Shown here: positions 13,498 to 14,902 of the stretch, one piece after another
Layout: every line of letters starts with the position of its first letter
How positions within the stretch are numbered: position 1 is the stretch's first letter
From: Candidatus Omnitrophota bacterium
GTDB taxonomy: Bacteria; Omnitrophota; Koll11; Pluralincolimonadales; Pluralincolimonadaceae
Reading direction: 5' to 3'
NCBI GenBank assembly: GCA_022709465.1
Contig: JAKLIT010000021.1
Span: 1-14,902, forward strand
Length of the DNA: 14,902 nucleotides
The notes under the pieces: generated by a model
What the model saw: the letters and a program-made list of their open reading frames with translations, nothing else
Databases searched by the model: none
What the model was told of the DNA's origin: nothing
Translations under genes and position numbers: made by a program

Positions 13498-14902
13498 ATG
13501 GCAAAGACCCTGAGGGAAAAGATCGCGGAAGTGCTGGTCACCAAGGGCTTCATATCGAAAGAGAAACTCGAAGAAGCCATTAAGGCGCAGCACGACAAAG
13601 GCGGCAACTTAAGCAAGATCCTTGTCGAGAAGGGCCTCGTTAACGAGAACGAGCTGCTGTCGGTCTTCAGCCAGGAATTCGGCATTACCCCGATAAACCT
13701 TTCAAAATACAAGATAGACAAGGAGATCATATCGCTCGTCCCGGAGAAGGTCGCCCGCCTTTACCATCTCATACCAGTATCGAAGATAGGCAGCCGCATG
13801 ACCGTCGCGATGTCCGACCCGCTCGACATATTCGCGCTCGATGACCTTAAGATACTGACGAAATACGAGATCGATCCCGTGCTCGCCACCGATAAAGACA
13901 TAAAAGAGGCGATAGCGGCTTATTACGGCGAAGAGACCCTTTCGATAAACAAGATAATGCAGGAAGCCGGCTCCGAAGATGTGGAGGTGATGTCCTCAAG
14001 CGAAGACGAGGAGAGGTTCGACGTCTCCGAGCTTGCCATCGAGAGCCAGAAGGCGCCGATACTGAAGATGGTGGACGTTATCGTCAGCGAAGCGCTGAAA
14101 CGCAGGGCATCCGACATTCATATAGAGCCGCTCGAGAAGGATATGCGCATACGCTACAGGATAGACGGCGCGCTCAATGAGTTCCTTCACCTGCCGAAAT
14201 CGAACCAGGCGGCGGTCCTGACGAGGGTCAAGATCATGTCCGACATGGATATCACGGAATGGCGGCTCCCGCAGGACGGCAGGTTCAAGGTCAGGATGGA
14301 CGAGCGCGAGATAGATTTCAGGGTATCGACGCTGCCGCTTGTCCACGGCGAAAAGGTCGTCTGCCGAGTCCTCGACAAGCAGAGCATCAAAGTATCGCCG
14401 GAGAAGCTCGGTTTCCTTCCCAAGACGCTGGAAGAGCTTAGGGAGGCCATATCGAAGCCCTACGGCATGTTCCTCGTGACAGGGCCCACCGGAAGCGGGA
14501 AGTCGACGACATTGTATTCGATACTGAACATCCTCAATACGCCCGAGAAGAATATAGTTACTATCGAGGACCCGATAGAATACGAGCTTATGGGCATAAC
14601 GCAGGTACAGGTGAAGCCCGAGATAGGCCTTACATTTGCCGGAGGCCTGCGCGCGTTCCTGCGCCAGGCGCCCGATATAGTCATGGTCGGCGAGATCCGT
14701 GACTTTGAGACCGCGGATATCGCCATTAAGGCATCGCTTACCGGGCAACTGCTTCTTTCCACGCTGCATACGAACGACGCGCCGAGCGCGGTGACGCGGC
14801 TCATAGACATGGGCGTCGAGCCGTTTTTGGTCGCCTCGAGCGTTGTCTTCATATGCGCGCAAAGGCTCATGAAGCGCGTATGTTCCGGGTGCAAGGAGCC
14901 GG
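13498..14902 (+). CDS. PilB-like assembly ATPase with MshEN domain, 3' end missing
   Basis: The frame opens at ATG 13498, four bases after the previous stop, and runs without a stop to the window edge (468 codons). The MshEN-type region (about 1-144) aligns without gaps to the preceding ATPase, sharing LSKYKID at 68-74. Then come a linker with an acidic patch (SSSEDEERFD), RRASDIHIEPLEKDMRIRY (202-220), WRLPQDGRF, Walker A GPTGSGKS (329-336), Asp box IVTIEDPIEYE, Walker B IVMVGEIRD and STLHTNDAPSAVTRL. The second zinc pair is cut off, but CSGC (462-465) is present. HTNDA is PilB-like. Two positions are odd: RQAPD (389-393) where the family usually has RQDPD, and TGQ (415-417) where it has TGH. 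The ribosome binding site is weak, suggesting coupled translation. It may be a divergent motor subunit or a partner of the ATPase before it. Confidence 0.94.
   Translation, partial: MAKTLREKIAEVLVTKGFISKEKLEEAIKAQHDKGGNLSKILVEKGLVNENELLSVFSQEFGITPINLSKYKIDKEIISLVPEKVARLYHLIPVSKIGSRMTVAMSDPLDIFALDDLKILTKYEIDPVLATDKDIKEAIAAYYGEETLSINKIMQEAGSEDVEVMSSSEDEERFDVSELAIESQKAPILKMVDVIVSEALKRRASDIHIEPLEKDMRIRYRIDGALNEFLHLPKSNQAAVLTRVKIMSDMDITEWRLPQDGRFKVRMDEREIDFRVSTLPLVHGEKVVCRVLDKQSIKVSPEKLGFLPKTLEELREAISKPYGMFLVTGPTGSGKSTTLYSILNILNTPEKNIVTIEDPIEYELMGITQVQVKPEIGLTFAGGLRAFLRQAPDIVMVGEIRDFETADIAIKASLTGQLLLSTLHTNDAPSAVTRLIDMGVEPFLVASSVVFICAQRLMKRVCSGCKEP

Overview
The window looks like chromosomal DNA from a rod-shaped, probably diderm bacterium. 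Nine complete genes and two genes cut by the window edges all lie on the + strand with little space between them. No gap reaches 300 bases; the largest is 85 bases (8680-8764). I saw no tRNA, rRNA, insertion sequence, CRISPR array or attachment site. The DNA is moderately GC-rich, yet it strongly favours ATA for Ile and AGG for Arg. Together with the gene content this makes me think of an uncultured lineage such as Omnitrophota or a PVC relative. That placement is a guess from codon style and family resemblance, not a demonstration.

Region 1 (1-1738): the 3' part of aroA (EPSP synthase, shikimate pathway), then a small predicted lipoprotein of unknown function. A strong terminator-like hairpin lies inside the aroA coding sequence at 49-87.

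Region 2 (about 1758-8679): a cell-elongation operon read from a good sigma70-type promoter at 1758-1786. The order is mreB, mreC, mreD, the transpeptidase gene mrdA (PBP2), rodA, and a B12-binding-like radical SAM gene of the TIGR03960 type. Gaps are 7 bases or less, and three junctions overlap (mreC/mreD, mrdA/rodA, rodA/radical SAM). MreB filaments, the MreC/MreD membrane proteins, the RodA glycosyltransferase and the PBP2 transpeptidase together form the elongasome that builds the lateral wall. The radical SAM gene is a frequent but functionally unexplained neighbour of rodA.

Region 3 (about 8686-14902): a second unit read from a near-consensus promoter (TTGACA, 17 bases, TATACT). The promoter runs straight into a perfect 16-base inverted repeat. 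The genes are a membrane HAMP-GAF protein with a degenerate GGDEF domain, pilT (retraction ATPase), a free-standing MshEN-like domain of 148 residues, a GspE-like assembly ATPase, and a PilB-like assembly ATPase cut by the window end. This is the motor module of a type IV pilus or related type II secretion-like machine. Three successive products begin with the same MshEN-type fold, whose known members bind cyclic di-GMP. The gene in front of them encodes a GGDEF domain that seems unable to make that molecule. This arrangement is the most interesting part of the window: a possible nucleotide-controlled pilus motor switch with a dead or receptor-type GGDEF protein and a stand-alone regulatory domain.
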